A DNA stretch of 64,000 nt from Halorussus ruber (GCF_004765785.1 NZ_SBIT01000006.1:124001-188000); one strand, 5' to 3'. Shown: positions 15,019 through 25,348, numbered from the stretch's first letter. Made by a program: numbers and translations. Notes: generated from the sequence alone by a model not told the origin.

Positions 15019-15767
15019 GTGAATCCTCTCGACTCGACGCCGAGGCCTGCCAGAACCCCCTCCTCGACGTGTCGAACATCGTGGCTGGCTACGGCGCGAC
15101 AGAGGTCCTCCACGGCGTGTCGCTCTGCGTCGAGGCGGGCGAGGTGGTCTCGCTCGTCGGGCGCAACGGTGCTGGCAAGACCACCACGCTGCGCTCCATC
15201 GTGGGCAACGTCGTCCCCACGTCGGGGTCGGTCGCCTTCGACGGGCAGGACGTGACGGGCCTCTCGCCCGAGGAGACCGTCCGGCGGAACGTGGCGTTCG
15301 TCCCGGAAGAGCGCCGCATCTTCCCCGACTTGACGGTGGCGGAGAACCTGAAAGTCGGCCAGCTCGGCGGCGGGGACACCGCCGAGTCCCGCGACCCCGA
15401 GGAGGTCCTCGAAGAGTTCGAGAACCTGCGCGACCACCCCGACCGCCGGGGCGGCGCGCTCTCGGGCGGGGAACAGCAGATGCTCGCCATCGGTCGGGCG
15501 CTGGTCGCGGGGGCCGACCTCCTCCTGCTGGACGAACCGACCGAGGGCCTCGCGCCCTTCGTCGTCCGGCAGGTCGAGGACCTCGTGAAGAACCTGAACG
15601 AGGAGGGCATCGCGGTCCTGCTGGTCGAGCAGAACGTGGAGGTCGCGCTTGAGTTGGCCGACCGCCACTACGTGCTGGACCGCGGGGAAATCGTCTATCA
15701 CGGCACGAGCGACCAGTTGCGCGAGAACGAGGACGTGGTGGACAGGCATCTCGGCGTGTCGATTTGA
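15015..15767 (+). CDS. livF: Liv-type ABC importer ATPase (LivF)
   Basis: A 250-residue ATPase starting at a GTG that overlaps the LivG stop by four bases (GTGA). Walker A GRNGAGKTT, signature LSGGEQQMLAIGRAL, Walker B LLLLDEPTEGLAP, switch His replaced by the usual LivF VEQNVE context. Second nucleotide-binding subunit of the importer and last gene of the operon; a strong hairpin follows at 15816. Confidence 0.95.
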   Translation: MSESSRLDAEACQNPLLDVSNIVAGYGATEVLHGVSLCVEAGEVVSLVGRNGAGKTTTLRSIVGNVVPTSGSVAFDGQDVTGLSPEETVRRNVAFVPEERRIFPDLTVAENLKVGQLGGGDTAESRDPEEVLEEFENLRDHPDRRGGALSGGEQQMLAIGRALVAGADLLLLDEPTEGLAPFVVRQVEDLVKNLNEEGIAVLLVEQNVEVALELADRHYVLDRGEIVYHGTSDQLRENEDVVDRHLGVSI

Positions 15768-15815
15768 CGATTGGGCGCGTCGATATGACGCCGCTCGGAC
15801 AGCAGACGAGCGCCG

Positions 15816-15851
15816 GAGTTCGACGCGGACCTCGGCGTCCGCGTCGAACTC
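15816..15851 (+). terminator. 15-bp perfect hairpin after the Liv-type operon
   Basis: GAGTTCGACGCGGAC (15816-15830) pairs with 15837-15851 over a six-base loop. It lies about 50 bases past the livF stop. There is no T run, but the stem is strong enough to be a terminator or 3' end stabiliser. Its right arm runs into the 17-bp repeats. Confidence 0.5.
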
Positions 15852-15900
15852 TGGTCCGTATCGGACTCTGGTCCACATCGAACTCTGGTCCGCGTCGAAC
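15844..15900. repeat. 17-bp tandem repeats, three units and a partial fourth
   Basis: Units begin TCGAACTCTGGTCC at 15844, 15861 (one change, TCGGACT) and 15878, with a degenerate start at 15895. The first unit overlaps the right arm of the hairpin, so the array may have grown from that arm. Confidence 0.75.
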
Positions 15901-15947
15901 TCGGACACGGGATAGAATCATGACGAAGGAGACACAAGTAGTCGGGT

Positions 15948-16208
15948 ATGGGCAAACTACTCCGACTCGGCGGTTGGGCGCTCGTCGGCCTCATTGCGCT
16001 CTGGGCCGTCGTCAAAGTCGTCGGCATCGTCTTCGGGTTCCTCTCGTGGCTCGTGAGTACGCTCGTCTCGCTACTGGTCCTCGCGCTCGTCCTGTACCTC
16101 GCGTACCTCCTCGTCACGAAGTTCGTCGGCTCGCGCGGCGACAGTCGGTCGCGTTCGCGGTCTCGGGGCCGGGACCGGGACCGGGACCGTGAGAAGATTT
16201 TCGAGTAG
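15948..16208 (+). CDS. Small membrane protein with Arg/Ser-Arg/Asp tail
   Basis: An 86-residue protein with two long hydrophobic segments (residues 8-32 and 34-60) and a highly charged cytoplasmic tail SRGDSRSRSRSRGRDRDRDR. The low-complexity tail is encoded by repeats of GGGACC. Similar two-TM proteins with charged tails are common in haloarchaea; function unknown. Confidence 0.75.
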   Translation: MGKLLRLGGWALVGLIALWAVVKVVGIVFGFLSWLVSTLVSLLVLALVLYLAYLLVTKFVGSRGDSRSRSRSRGRDRDRDREKIFE

Positions 16209-16311
16209 AGCGGGACCGGAATCCGTCGAGCAGACGACCGCGAGAGAAGACTGGCGGACCGGACGTGCCCCCCACCACACATTTAACTCCCCGCGACCCG
16301 TCACTCTGGCT

Positions 16312-16506
16312 ATGGCATCCGCGTGGCGACAGTTACTGCCCCAGTTTCTCATCATGCTGTTGCTCTACTTCGTCGGCGTCGCCGTCCTCGCGTTCGTGGG
16401 TATCAACGGGTTCATCCCCCGCGTCATCGTCGCGGTGGTCGTCGCGTTCGGCTACCCCGCGGCCCTGCGGCGGTCGGGGCGCGCGCCGCCAGCGTGGCAA
16501 CGATAG
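16312..16506 (+). CDS. 64-residue two-TM membrane protein
   Basis: Starts MASAWRQLLPQFLIMLLLYFVG, has a second hydrophobic segment IPRVIVAVVVAFGYPAA and a short basic tail. A TATA-like CACATTTAACTC lies about 30 bases upstream, which excludes the longer upstream reading of the same frame. No function recognised. Confidence 0.65.
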   Translation: MASAWRQLLPQFLIMLLLYFVGVAVLAFVGINGFIPRVIVAVVVAFGYPAALRRSGRAPPAWQR

Positions 16507-16599
16507 ACGAAGACAGCTGTCTTCCACGCCGATTCTGCGAACCGGTATTGTGCGCCACGTGCAAAACAATTAAAGCCGTGCGGTGACAAGTTGCTGGTG

Positions 16600-17019
16600 A
16601 TGACCGAAGACGAACTCGAATCCATCCGCGAACAGAAGCGCGACGAACTCCTCGGAGACGAGGACGGGACCGACGATAGCGGTGCCGAAAGCGAGAGCGC
16701 GCCGAACGAACCCATCCACGTAGAGAGCGTCGAACACTTCTCGACGGTGACCACCGACTACGACGTGGTGCTGGTTGACTTCTACGCGGACTGGTGCGGT
16801 CCGTGCAAGATGCTCGAACCGACCGTTCAGGCCCTCGCCCAGAAGACCGACGCCGCGGTGGCGAAGGTGGACATCGACCAGCATCAGGGCCTCGCCAGCC
16901 AGTACGGCGTCCGGGGCGTCCCGACACTCCTCCTGTTCGCCGACGGCGAGCAGGTCGAGCAGGTCGTGGGCGTGCAGGACGAGGCGACCCTGACGCAACT
17001 CGTCGAGCGGTACGCCTAA
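16600..17019 (+). CDS. Thioredoxin with acidic N-terminal extension
   Basis: A 139-residue protein. Residues 1-40 are an acidic extension; the rest is a thioredoxin fold with the active site WCGPC at residues 65-69, the cis-proline loop RGVPTLLLF, and VDIDQHQGLASQYGV. Acts as a cytoplasmic dithiol-disulfide reductant. ATG at 16600; a TATA-like AACAATTAAAGC lies about 30 bases upstream. Confidence 0.93.
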   Translation: MTEDELESIREQKRDELLGDEDGTDDSGAESESAPNEPIHVESVEHFSTVTTDYDVVLVDFYADWCGPCKMLEPTVQALAQKTDAAVAKVDIDQHQGLASQYGVRGVPTLLLFADGEQVEQVVGVQDEATLTQLVERYA

Positions 17020-17101
17020 ACCGGCGCTTCTTCTCCCGCGGTATTGGGCAGTCCGTTCACATCCCGCAGTCGTTAAGGCGGTCGGCCACCCACTCACCGC
17101 C

Positions 17102-17689
17102 ATGGGATTCCACACCTTCGACCCCGAGTCGGCCGACAGACTCGAAGACGAGTCGCGGTATCGTTTCTGCTCGCGCGAGGAGTTAGTCGCCGCGCTGGAC
17201 CTCGGCGCTGGCGGCGGCGAGCGTGAGGCCGCCGTCGCGGACTTCGGGAGCGGCACCGGATTCTACACCGACGACGTGGCCCCGTTCGCGGGCGAACTCC
17301 GGGCCGTGGACGTCCAAGAGGAGATGCACGAGACCTACCGCGAGAAGGGCGTCCCCGAGAACGTCGAGTTGGTGACCGCCGACATCGATGACCTGCCGTT
17401 CGGCGACGCCGAACTGGACGCCGCGTTCTCGACCATGACCTTCCACGAGTTCGCGGGGAGCGGTACCGACGACGGCGCAGGTGCCGAAGTCGAAGTCGCC
17501 CGCGTCCTGCGAGACGGCGGCCGGTTCGTCGTGGTCGATTGGAGCGCGAACGGGAGCGGCGACGGCGGCCCGCCGGTCGAAGAGCGATACAGCCGTGACG
17601 AGGCGGTCGAACTGCTGGAAGACGCCGGGTTCGACGTCGTCCGGGCCGACGAGCGCCCGGAGACGTTCCTCGTTATCGCCGAGCGGTGA
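17102..17689 (+). CDS. Class I SAM-dependent methyltransferase
   Basis: A 195-residue protein with SAM-binding motif I AVADFGSGTGFYTDDVA, the acidic residue after strand 2 (LRAVDVQEEM), motif around VTADIDDLPFGDAELD and the methyltransferase motif AFSTMTFHEF. It resembles UbiE/Methyltransf_11 enzymes. Substrate unknown. Ends exactly where the convergent SHOCT gene ends. Confidence 0.9.
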   Translation: MGFHTFDPESADRLEDESRYRFCSREELVAALDLGAGGGEREAAVADFGSGTGFYTDDVAPFAGELRAVDVQEEMHETYREKGVPENVELVTADIDDLPFGDAELDAAFSTMTFHEFAGSGTDDGAGAEVEVARVLRDGGRFVVVDWSANGSGDGGPPVEERYSRDEAVELLEDAGFDVVRADERPETFLVIAER

Positions 17690-18043
17690 CTACTCCAATC
17701 GCTCGCGGCGCTCCTCGTACTCCTCGTCGGTGAGTTCTCCTCGGGCGTAGGCCCGCCGGAGTTCTTCGAGCGCGGGGTCGTCGGTCCCGCCGGACACCGA
17801 CCGGTAGAGGAGGTAGCCGACGCCGACGAGTAGCAGGAGGCCGACGAGCCAGAAGCCGAGCATCCACGTCGGCGCGGCCCCGCCGAACCCACCCGGACCG
17901 GCCGGTCGGCCCTCGACCGGGCCGTGCATCCACCACCCCATTCCCATCATCGGCCAGGCGAACAGCATCGTCACGACCGGGAGCAACAGCAGGAGCGCGA
18001 GCGCGACGACGAGGAGTCGAGAGAGTTGGGCGTTCGTCGCCAT
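17690..18043 (-). CDS. SHOCT-domain membrane protein
   Basis: A 117-residue protein: N-terminal TM segment (LLVVALALLLLLPVVTML), Met/Trp-rich region, second TM (FWLVGLLLLVGVGYLLY), and a C-terminal SHOCT motif ALEELRRAYARGELTDEEYEERRERLE-like helix pair (short C-terminal oligomerisation domain). Such proteins are common in haloarchaea; they probably oligomerise at the membrane. Its stop abuts the stop of the methyltransferase gene. Confidence 0.88.
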   Translation of the reverse strand: MATNAQLSRLLVVALALLLLLPVVTMLFAWPMMGMGWWMHGPVEGRPAGPGGFGGAAPTWMLGFWLVGLLLLVGVGYLLYRSVSGGTDDPALEELRRAYARGELTDEEYEERRERLE

Positions 18044-18394
18044 ATTCGGCGATACGACTTCCGAGACAAAAACCTCTGTGCGCGGTCACGAACGAGGAGA
18101 GATATTATTTTGTCCTAAAGAATCGTTTTTATGTTTTTAGCCAATATATTCCTTTGTTTCGGTGCCTCGGCGGCGAACCGACGAGGACCATCCCGACGAG
18201 GACTGTCCCGACAAGAACCATCCGAACGCTGAAGCACGTATCACCCGGAAGATACTACTGGGGTTCCGTCGAATTGAGAGGCAAACCTCCGCTGGTCGCC
18301 GGTCCGCCTCCGATAGTTCGCGGAATCTGGTGTCGAATCCGAATCCGACAGAGTCGTCCCGACGAACGCCGACGCGGTTGCCATCTCGACTATC
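18044..18394. other. Intergenic region with 15-bp repeats
   Basis: AT-rich from about 18100 to 18160, with possible promoters for the minus-strand SHOCT gene. It then contains three tandem 15-bp units and a GC-rich stretch up to the transporter ATG. I see no credible gene. Confidence 0.5.
18178..18222. repeat. 15-bp tandem repeats, three units
   Basis: Units beginning CCGACGAGGACCATC at 18178, 18193 and 18208 with two or three substitutions each. No partner structure seen. Confidence 0.6.
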
Positions 18395-19897
<1,503 letters not shown>

Positions 19898-19909
19898 ATA
19901 GTTCTGTTA

Positions 19910-20566
19910 TCAGTAGTTCCCGGCAGAAATTCGATAGGCTACCGGTAGCGTCACCAGTACTATGCTAGCAGTCAGAGCTAACTCTGCCGGACGCCCCAGA
20001 CCGAGAGCGACGAGTCCTCCCGCGAGCGAACCATACACGACTCCCAAAAAGAGGGCAGTAAGGCCGAATCGAAGCCGTCGAATATACCTCGATATCGACT
20101 GCTGGTTCTCTCGAATCGCCGCGGCGTATCCCCGGAGAAGTAGAGTTTCGTACTGCGGACTCCGAACAGCACCATCGGCGATGGCATAGCCGTACGAAGT
20201 GTGTGGACCGTACGTCCGCCTACTGGTGAGGTACGTAACAATACCGATAGAAATGGCGACGACGAGGCTACCGAATCCAATTAAAAACGTCACCCGAGGA
20301 GCCGCCCCGATTTCGTCCAGCGCCAGCACGTCCGACCGCGAGACCACCGAGAGCGCGGTGAAAATCGCGCCCACCAGAAGCGTCGTGTACCGGACGACGT
20401 TGGCCGCCTTTCGGTCGATGGCGTCGATGAGCGATAGCTGTACGTCGATGGTCCGCTCGAACCGGTCGAGCGAGTCCACCCGCTCGTCGAAACACGATTC
20501 GTCGCTGGAGCCCGTTCGGCCACGTTTCTCGTTCCCTCGCTTCTCGTCCGCCCGCTTCTCGTCCAT
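19910..20566 (-). CDS. Four-TM membrane protein, distant member of the 360/8740 family
   Basis: A 218-residue protein with a Lys/Arg/Glu-rich repeated start (DEKRADEKRGNEKRG), an amphipathic helix RFERTIDVQLSLIDAIDRKA, a hydrophobic hairpin, a linker YETLLLRGYAAAIRENQQSI and a second hairpin. The I-D-x-KA-x-x-x-x-R motif before the first TM is shared with the frameshifted gene at 27167 and, more loosely, with copies 1 and 2. No 42-residue partner follows here. A TATA-like GATATAAAC on the minus strand near 20592-20600 lies about 27 bases before the ATG. Function unknown. Confidence 0.8.
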   Translation of the reverse strand: MDEKRADEKRGNEKRGRTGSSDESCFDERVDSLDRFERTIDVQLSLIDAIDRKAANVVRYTTLLVGAIFTALSVVSRSDVLALDEIGAAPRVTFLIGFGSLVVAISIGIVTYLTSRRTYGPHTSYGYAIADGAVRSPQYETLLLRGYAAAIRENQQSISRYIRRLRFGLTALFLGVVYGSLAGGLVALGLGRPAELALTASIVLVTLPVAYRISAGNY

Positions 20567-20673
20567 CGCCAGCAGTTCGTCCCGTCCTCGGGTTTATATC
20601 TACGTACTAATTGGTACTTCTGCGCACCCTTCTCTCCGGTACTTCTTACCTTCTGGGGGTCGCACGAGGAGTC

Positions 20674-22782
20674 ATGAATGGGGGAGAGGCAGACCGGGGC
20701 GATAACGAGAATGCGGCTACCCGAGCTATCAGCGACGAGAAGAGCATCTGTCCGTTCTGCGGCGTCGGGTGCGGAGTCCAGTACAGCGAGGAGCGCGGCA
20801 ATGCGGTCGGATGGCGCGCGCCGGTGAACCGCCGTGGCGAACTCTGCCCGAAGGGCGTGGCGGCCTACGACGTGGTGGACCACGAGGACAGGCTAACCCG
20901 ACCCCTCGTTCGGGGCAAAGACGGCGAACTCGTGGAAGCCTCGTGGGGAGAGGCCCTGAACCGCATCGAATCGAGCTTTCGCCGGATTTCGGAGAACCAC
21001 GGCGCGGACGCGCTTTCCTTCTTCGCCTCGTCGGGATGCACGAACGAGGAGAACTACTCGCTCCAGAAGTTGGCCCGGGCGCTCGGGACGAACAACGTGG
21101 ACAACTGCGCGCGGCTCTGTCACTCCTCGACGGTCGCCGCGATGGGCGACCGATTCGGCACCGGCGCGATGACGAACACCATCGCCGACTTGCCCGAGGC
21201 CGACGCCTTCCTCGTGGCGGGCGCGAACCCCGCCGAACAGCACCCCATCATCTTCAGCTCCTACGTCGCGCCGGCGGTCGAGCAGGGCGCGACGCTGATT
21301 CACGTCGACCCCCGCGAGAACGCGACGACGAAGCACGCCGACCACCACCTCGCGCTCCGACCGGGCTACGACATCCCCCTGCTGAACGCGATGTGCAAGG
21401 TCCTCGCGGAGGAAGGGTTGGTGGATACGGAGTTCGTCGAGGCGCGGGTCGAAGGATTCGAGGAGTTCGAGGACTGGCTGAGCGGAATCGACGTGGCGGA
21501 AGGAGCAGCGAAGGCCGACGTGCCGGAGGAGGACCTCCGGGCCGCGGCGCGGGCCTACGGCGAGGCCGACCGAGCGGCGGCGTTCACCGGAATGGGGATG
21601 AGCCAGCACCGGTGCGGGACCGCGAACGTCCACGCCCTGCTGAATCTGGCGCTCCTCGGGGGCAACGTCGGCAAGCGCGGCGCGGGCGTCAACCCCCTCC
21701 GCGGGAAGAACAACGTGCAGGGCGCTGGCGACGTTGGCGCGCTCCCCGACGTTCTGCCGGGGTATCAGGCGGTGACAGACTCGGAAGCGCGCCAGGAGAT
21801 TGCCGACGAGTGGGGATTCGAGCCGCCCGCAGAGCCGGGGCTAACCGAGGTCGAGATGACCCACGAGTTCGGCGACGGGATTCGAGGAGCCTACGTCGTC
21901 GGCGAGAACATCGCCGCGACCGAACCGAACGCGAACCGGGTCGCCGACGAACTGGACGACCTCGACATGCTGGTCGTCCAAGAGGTCTTCCCGACCGAGA
22001 CGGTCGAACACGCCGACGTGGTGCTTCCGGCGAGTTCGTGGGCCGAGAAGGCCGGGACCGTCACGAACACCGACCGGCAGGTCCAGCGCATGCGGCCCAC
22101 CGCCGACCCGCCGGGCGAGGCCCGCAGGGATTTGGAGATTATCCGCGAAATCGGGGACCGACTGACCGACGCGGGAGATTTCGAAGAGAGTACCCCCGAA
22201 GCCGTCTTCGCCGAGATGACGCGCGTCAACCCCCTCTACGCCGGGATGAGCTACGAAGGAATCGGCGAGGAGAGCCAGCGGTGGCCCTTCCCCGAGGGCG
22301 CGGACTCCGGCGTCGAGATTCTTCATCGAGAAACCTTCGGCGACGGGTCGAAGCGCGCGACGCTGGAACCGGTCGAGGGCGTGGACCCCGCCGACGAGGT
22401 CGGCGAGGACGACCTCGTGTTGACCACCGGGCGACTCCTCTCGCACTTCAACAGCGGTGCCGTGACCCGCCGGTCGGGGATTCTGACGCGCCTCCGGAGC
22501 GAGGACGCGATTCAGCTTCACCCCGAGGACGCGGCAGAGCGCGGCGTCGGGGACGGCGAGACGGTCGTCGTGGAGAACGAGCGAGGCCGCGTCGAGGCCA
22601 CCGCCGACGTGACCCCGGCGGTTCGGGCCGGGACCGCGTTTCTGACCTTCCACTTCGCGGAGCCGCTGGTGAATCGGCTGACCGGCGACGCGCTCGACCC
22701 CGTGGCGAAGATTCCGGAGTACAAGCACTCGGCGGTCAGCGTGCGAGTGAGTGAAATCGAAAATTCAGACGGCGAACGTTGA
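20674..22782 (+). CDS. Molybdopterin oxidoreductase, formate dehydrogenase alpha-subunit type (Cys form)
   Basis: A 702-residue enzyme. N-terminal [4Fe-4S] site Cys26-x2-Cys29-x3-Cys33-x24-Cys58 (ICPFCGVGCGVQ...GELCPKG). The FDH active-site region reads NVDNCARLCHSSTVAAMG, with Cys149 where selenocysteine sits in the Sec enzymes and the following His conserved. Further Mo-bisMGD binding segments: LVAGANPAEQHPI, LRGKNNVQGAGDVG, and a C-terminal LTTGRLLSHFNSG/AFLTFHFAEPLVN. Family members oxidise formate, passing electrons to a separate subunit; none is encoded next to it. The ATG at 20674 is preceded by GAGGAG at a suitable distance, and the frame's earlier start is less likely. Confidence 0.9.
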   Translation: MNGGEADRGDNENAATRAISDEKSICPFCGVGCGVQYSEERGNAVGWRAPVNRRGELCPKGVAAYDVVDHEDRLTRPLVRGKDGELVEASWGEALNRIESSFRRISENHGADALSFFASSGCTNEENYSLQKLARALGTNNVDNCARLCHSSTVAAMGDRFGTGAMTNTIADLPEADAFLVAGANPAEQHPIIFSSYVAPAVEQGATLIHVDPRENATTKHADHHLALRPGYDIPLLNAMCKVLAEEGLVDTEFVEARVEGFEEFEDWLSGIDVAEGAAKADVPEEDLRAAARAYGEADRAAAFTGMGMSQHRCGTANVHALLNLALLGGNVGKRGAGVNPLRGKNNVQGAGDVGALPDVLPGYQAVTDSEARQEIADEWGFEPPAEPGLTEVEMTHEFGDGIRGAYVVGENIAATEPNANRVADELDDLDMLVVQEVFPTETVEHADVVLPASSWAEKAGTVTNTDRQVQRMRPTADPPGEARRDLEIIREIGDRLTDAGDFEESTPEAVFAEMTRVNPLYAGMSYEGIGEESQRWPFPEGADSGVEILHRETFGDGSKRATLEPVEGVDPADEVGEDDLVLTTGRLLSHFNSGAVTRRSGILTRLRSEDAIQLHPEDAAERGVGDGETVVVENERGRVEATADVTPAVRAGTAFLTFHFAEPLVNRLTGDALDPVAKIPEYKHSAVSVRVSEIENSDGER

Positions 22783-23082
22783 GGAGTCCGACGCCGTTCC
22801 GATTGACTCCTCACCGATTGGTTTCGGCCGGTGAAACACCACATCCTGGCGGACTGAAAGGGCGAGCGCGGTTCGCGCAGCGTTCGGTCGTCTCAGCGCG
22901 GCCCTATTTTGCGGGCGCAGTTCTGCGCCCGCGAAATATCCCGGTGAGCGACCGCGAACCGCGCGAGGGCTTTCGAGGACGCAATCGCTGCCCCGTCAGT
23001 TGCCAGTTCTGCAACGCACCCCAATCACTCCCGAATATCCCGACGCGGAGAACTAAGTTCACGGCTCCCATTACAGAGTCTG
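22783..23082. other. Intergenic region with a perfect 22-base palindrome
   Basis: GCGGGCGCAG at 22911-22920 is followed after TT by its exact complement CTGCGCCCGC (22923-22932), flanked by TTTT and GAAAT. It could be a terminator after the oxidoreductase gene on either strand. GC-rich inverted pieces (CGCGGTTCGCG near 22867, CGCGAACCGCG near 22951) lie on either side. No gene seen. Confidence 0.55.
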
Positions 23083-24369
23083 ATGGGGGACCCGAACCGA
23101 GCGAACGGCGGCGGGCGAACTGACCGGTCGGCGGACAGCGGGCCGACGCAGGAGGGTCCGGCGGGGCCGCCGAGAGAACACGAACCGAGCGACCGCAAGC
23201 CGAGAGAGCGAGAGGCGAGCGACCGAAAGCAGAGGAGGAAGCCGACCGAGGGCGAGCGCGGCAGAGAGACCGGCGTGGCCGAGCGCCTCGGCCTCGACGC
23301 GCTGAGTCCGCTCTCCGGGCGGCGGCGGTGGGTCGGCGGCAAGCGACCGTGGCGCGTCTCCGCGTCGATGTTTCCCGCCGAGGGGACGCCGACCGAGCAG
23401 GCCCAGTTTCTCGTCCGGTACGCGGTGTTGGCACCGTCGAGTCACAACACCCAGCCGTGGCTGTTCAACGTCAACGGCGAGGAGATTCGGCTGTTCGCGG
23501 ACCTAGAGCGGTGGCTGACGGTCGCCGACCCCGACAAGCGCGAGTTGTACGTCAGCCTCGGGGCCGCGCTGGAGAACCTACTGGTCGCGGCCGAGCGCTT
23601 CGGCGTCGGGTACGAGGTCGAGTACCTGCCGGGGAGCGACAGCGCCCACGCCGCGACGGTTCGGCTCTCGGTCGGGGATAGAGAGGAGAGAACCGAGAGC
23701 CAAGGCGGCGAAGCGAGCGGCGAAATGAGCGTCCAGCGCGACTCCCAACTGTTCGAGGCCATCCCACAGCGGCGGACGAATCGGAGCCGGTATCAGGAAC
23801 GGCCGATTCCCCGCGAGGACCTCCAATCGCTCCGAGAGGCCTGCGTCGAGAAAGACGTGCGCCTCCAGTTCGTCGCCGACCCGGCGAAGTTGGACGTCAT
23901 GGCGGACCTCGCCGCGCGGGCGGACCGCCGCCAGTTCGCCGACCCGGCCTACCGACGGGAACTCGGGCGATGGATAGGCCGAGGAGCGTTCGGCGACTCG
24001 TGGCTCGAAGCCAAAATCGGCAAGTTCCTGATGACGTACCTCAACATCGGCGGTCGGCAGGCGCGCAAGGACGCCGGACTCCTGCGCGCGACGCCGCTGG
24101 TCGCCGTGATTCGGACCAAGTCGGACGGCAGGCGAGGCCAGATTCGCGCCGGGCAGGTCTACCAGCGGGTGAGCCTGCTGGCGACGGTACTCGGCGTGGA
24201 GACTCACCCGATGAGCGCGATGCTGGAGGTGCCGAGTCTGCGTCGAGAGTTGACGAACGTTCTCGGAAACCCGGAGTGGACGCCCCAGCACCTCCTCCGG
24301 CTCGGATACACCAGCGGCGTATCCGAGCCGTCGCCCCGCCGTCCGGCCGAGGCGGTGCTGATAGACTAG
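23083..24369 (+). CDS. Nitroreductase-fold protein, Acg-like, with charged N-terminal extension
   Basis: A 428-residue protein if started at 23083. Residues 1-90 are low-complexity and strongly charged (EPSDRKPREREASDRKQR), so the true start may be later, for example the ATG at 23368 before PAEGTPTEQ. The core has AVLAPSSHNTQPWLF, the FMN-phosphate motif of the Acg/Rv2032 branch of nitroreductases, and a C-terminal ETHPMSAMLEVPSLRREL/HLLRLGY. Acg-like proteins bind or sequester flavin and often lack normal nitroreductase activity. Function here is uncertain. Confidence 0.82.
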   Translation: MGDPNRANGGGRTDRSADSGPTQEGPAGPPREHEPSDRKPREREASDRKQRRKPTEGERGRETGVAERLGLDALSPLSGRRRWVGGKRPWRVSASMFPAEGTPTEQAQFLVRYAVLAPSSHNTQPWLFNVNGEEIRLFADLERWLTVADPDKRELYVSLGAALENLLVAAERFGVGYEVEYLPGSDSAHAATVRLSVGDREERTESQGGEASGEMSVQRDSQLFEAIPQRRTNRSRYQERPIPREDLQSLREACVEKDVRLQFVADPAKLDVMADLAARADRRQFADPAYRRELGRWIGRGAFGDSWLEAKIGKFLMTYLNIGGRQARKDAGLLRATPLVAVIRTKSDGRRGQIRAGQVYQRVSLLATVLGVETHPMSAMLEVPSLRRELTNVLGNPEWTPQHLLRLGYTSGVSEPSPRRPAEAVLID

Positions 24370-24509
24370 ATTTGCATTTCTATTAGAAATAAGATTATTT
24401 CTTTTCTAAATAGATAGTTTGCTTAGGGTGGTGTTGCATAGGTTGCTTAGAGTGTATGAGAAACGGGGACAACCAGCGTGTTTATATCTGTGAGGTCCAA
24501 AGTAGGCCA

Positions 24510-24560
24510 GCGCGAGGAGTGGTCCGGTGCGAGGAGTGGTCCGGCGCGAGGAGTGGTCCG
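24510..24560. repeat. 17-bp tandem repeats, three units
   Basis: Units GCGCGAGGAGTGGTCCG, with one T variant in the second, at 24510, 24527 and 24544, just outside the leftmost origin box. Confidence 0.75.
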
Positions 24561-24576
24561 CTCGGTACAGAAGGTA

Positions 24577-25000
24577 ACCCCGTCGTTTCCGCTGTTTCGG
24601 GGCGAACCCGAAACCGGTGTGTAAACTGCTACTTCGGCGATTCTGACACAGGCGGGATAAAACTCGGCCGGAGGTCAGCGTAGAGTCGACTCAGCCGACC
24701 CCACCGTTTCCGCTGTTTTTCGGGATAGGGTTACGGAAATTAAATTTGTGACCGGTGTTCGTGGCACGTGAGACACGGTGGCAGAAGACGAGGCAACACC
24801 ATCGTTTCCGCTGTCCGAACGACGGTAGAACGGTCGGATACCGGTCTCGAAGTGGAGTTTTCGCCGGATCGGTCGGTCGGTCTCGACCTCGGTAGCGCGG
24901 TTGGAAGGGGGACACCCACCCCATCGTTTCCGCTGTCTTTTGGACGAGCGGGTGTGGGGTCAGAAGAAACACACTCACCCCACCGTTTCCGCTGTTTTGC
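24577..25000 (+). repeat. Five direct origin recognition boxes (left array)
   Basis: Copies of a motif close to ACCCCATCGTTTCCGCTGTY at about 24577, 24698, 24795 (weaker C run), 24915 and 24976. Reversed, it reads as purine-ACAGCGGAAACGATGGGG: the GGAAAC core plus G run of archaeal ORB elements bound by Orc1/Cdc6. The spacings are 121, 97, 120 and 61 bases. Confidence 0.85.
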
Positions 25001-25149
25001 GGCAGGTGGGAAGGGGCCGGAAATCGAGAAGAAAGATAAGAAATCCATCACGATTTGGGACGAGAGCGGTGAAAAGGGAGTAGACGTTGTCGGGCGCGGT
25101 AAGATACCGCAAAGGAATATCGGCTTTTTCGGAGGAGAGACGTACCGAA

Positions 25150-25235
25150 ACTTCCACTTTCCACAACTAACCGAAGTAACCTAATTAGGCTATTTGGACT
25201 ACGGTTACGGTTTTATCTTTACCGTAATAAAACCA
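25150..25235. other. AT-rich candidate duplex unwinding element
   Basis: The stretch contains the perfect palindrome CCTAATTAGG (25180-25189) and TTACGGT/ACCGTAA (25205-25211 with 25221-25227) around TTTATCTT. It is the most AT-rich segment between the facing ORB sets. Confidence 0.6.
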
Positions 25236-25284
25236 CCGCTTCTACAGGCGTCTTTTCTCCCCACCACACCCTTCCGTCCAATAG

Positions 25285-25348
25285 CTCCGGAAACGATGGG
25301 GTGGGTGTGTCTTTAAGTCAATCCAAACTCCGGAAACGACGCACCCCC
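25285..25348 (-). repeat. Two inverted origin recognition boxes
   Basis: CTCCGGAAACGATGGGGT near 25285-25302 and the weaker CTCCGGAAACGACGCACCCC at 25328-25347, both opposite to the left array. The CTCCGGAAAC start differs from GACAGCGGAAAC of the other boxes. Confidence 0.7.

Noticed and set aside
13984-15921. A 645-codon minus-strand frame over the Liv-type ATPases
   Set aside because: Low-complexity Arg/Pro-rich translation antisense to two ATPase genes with intact motifs.
20769-22754. A 661-codon alternative frame inside the formate-dehydrogenase-type gene
   Set aside because: Arg/Gly-rich frame-shifted reading of a gene with a complete iron-sulfur and molybdopterin motif set.
24456-24683. 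A 75-codon plus-strand ORF in the origin region
   Set aside because: It runs through the 17-bp repeats and an origin box, and its translation has no recognisable features.
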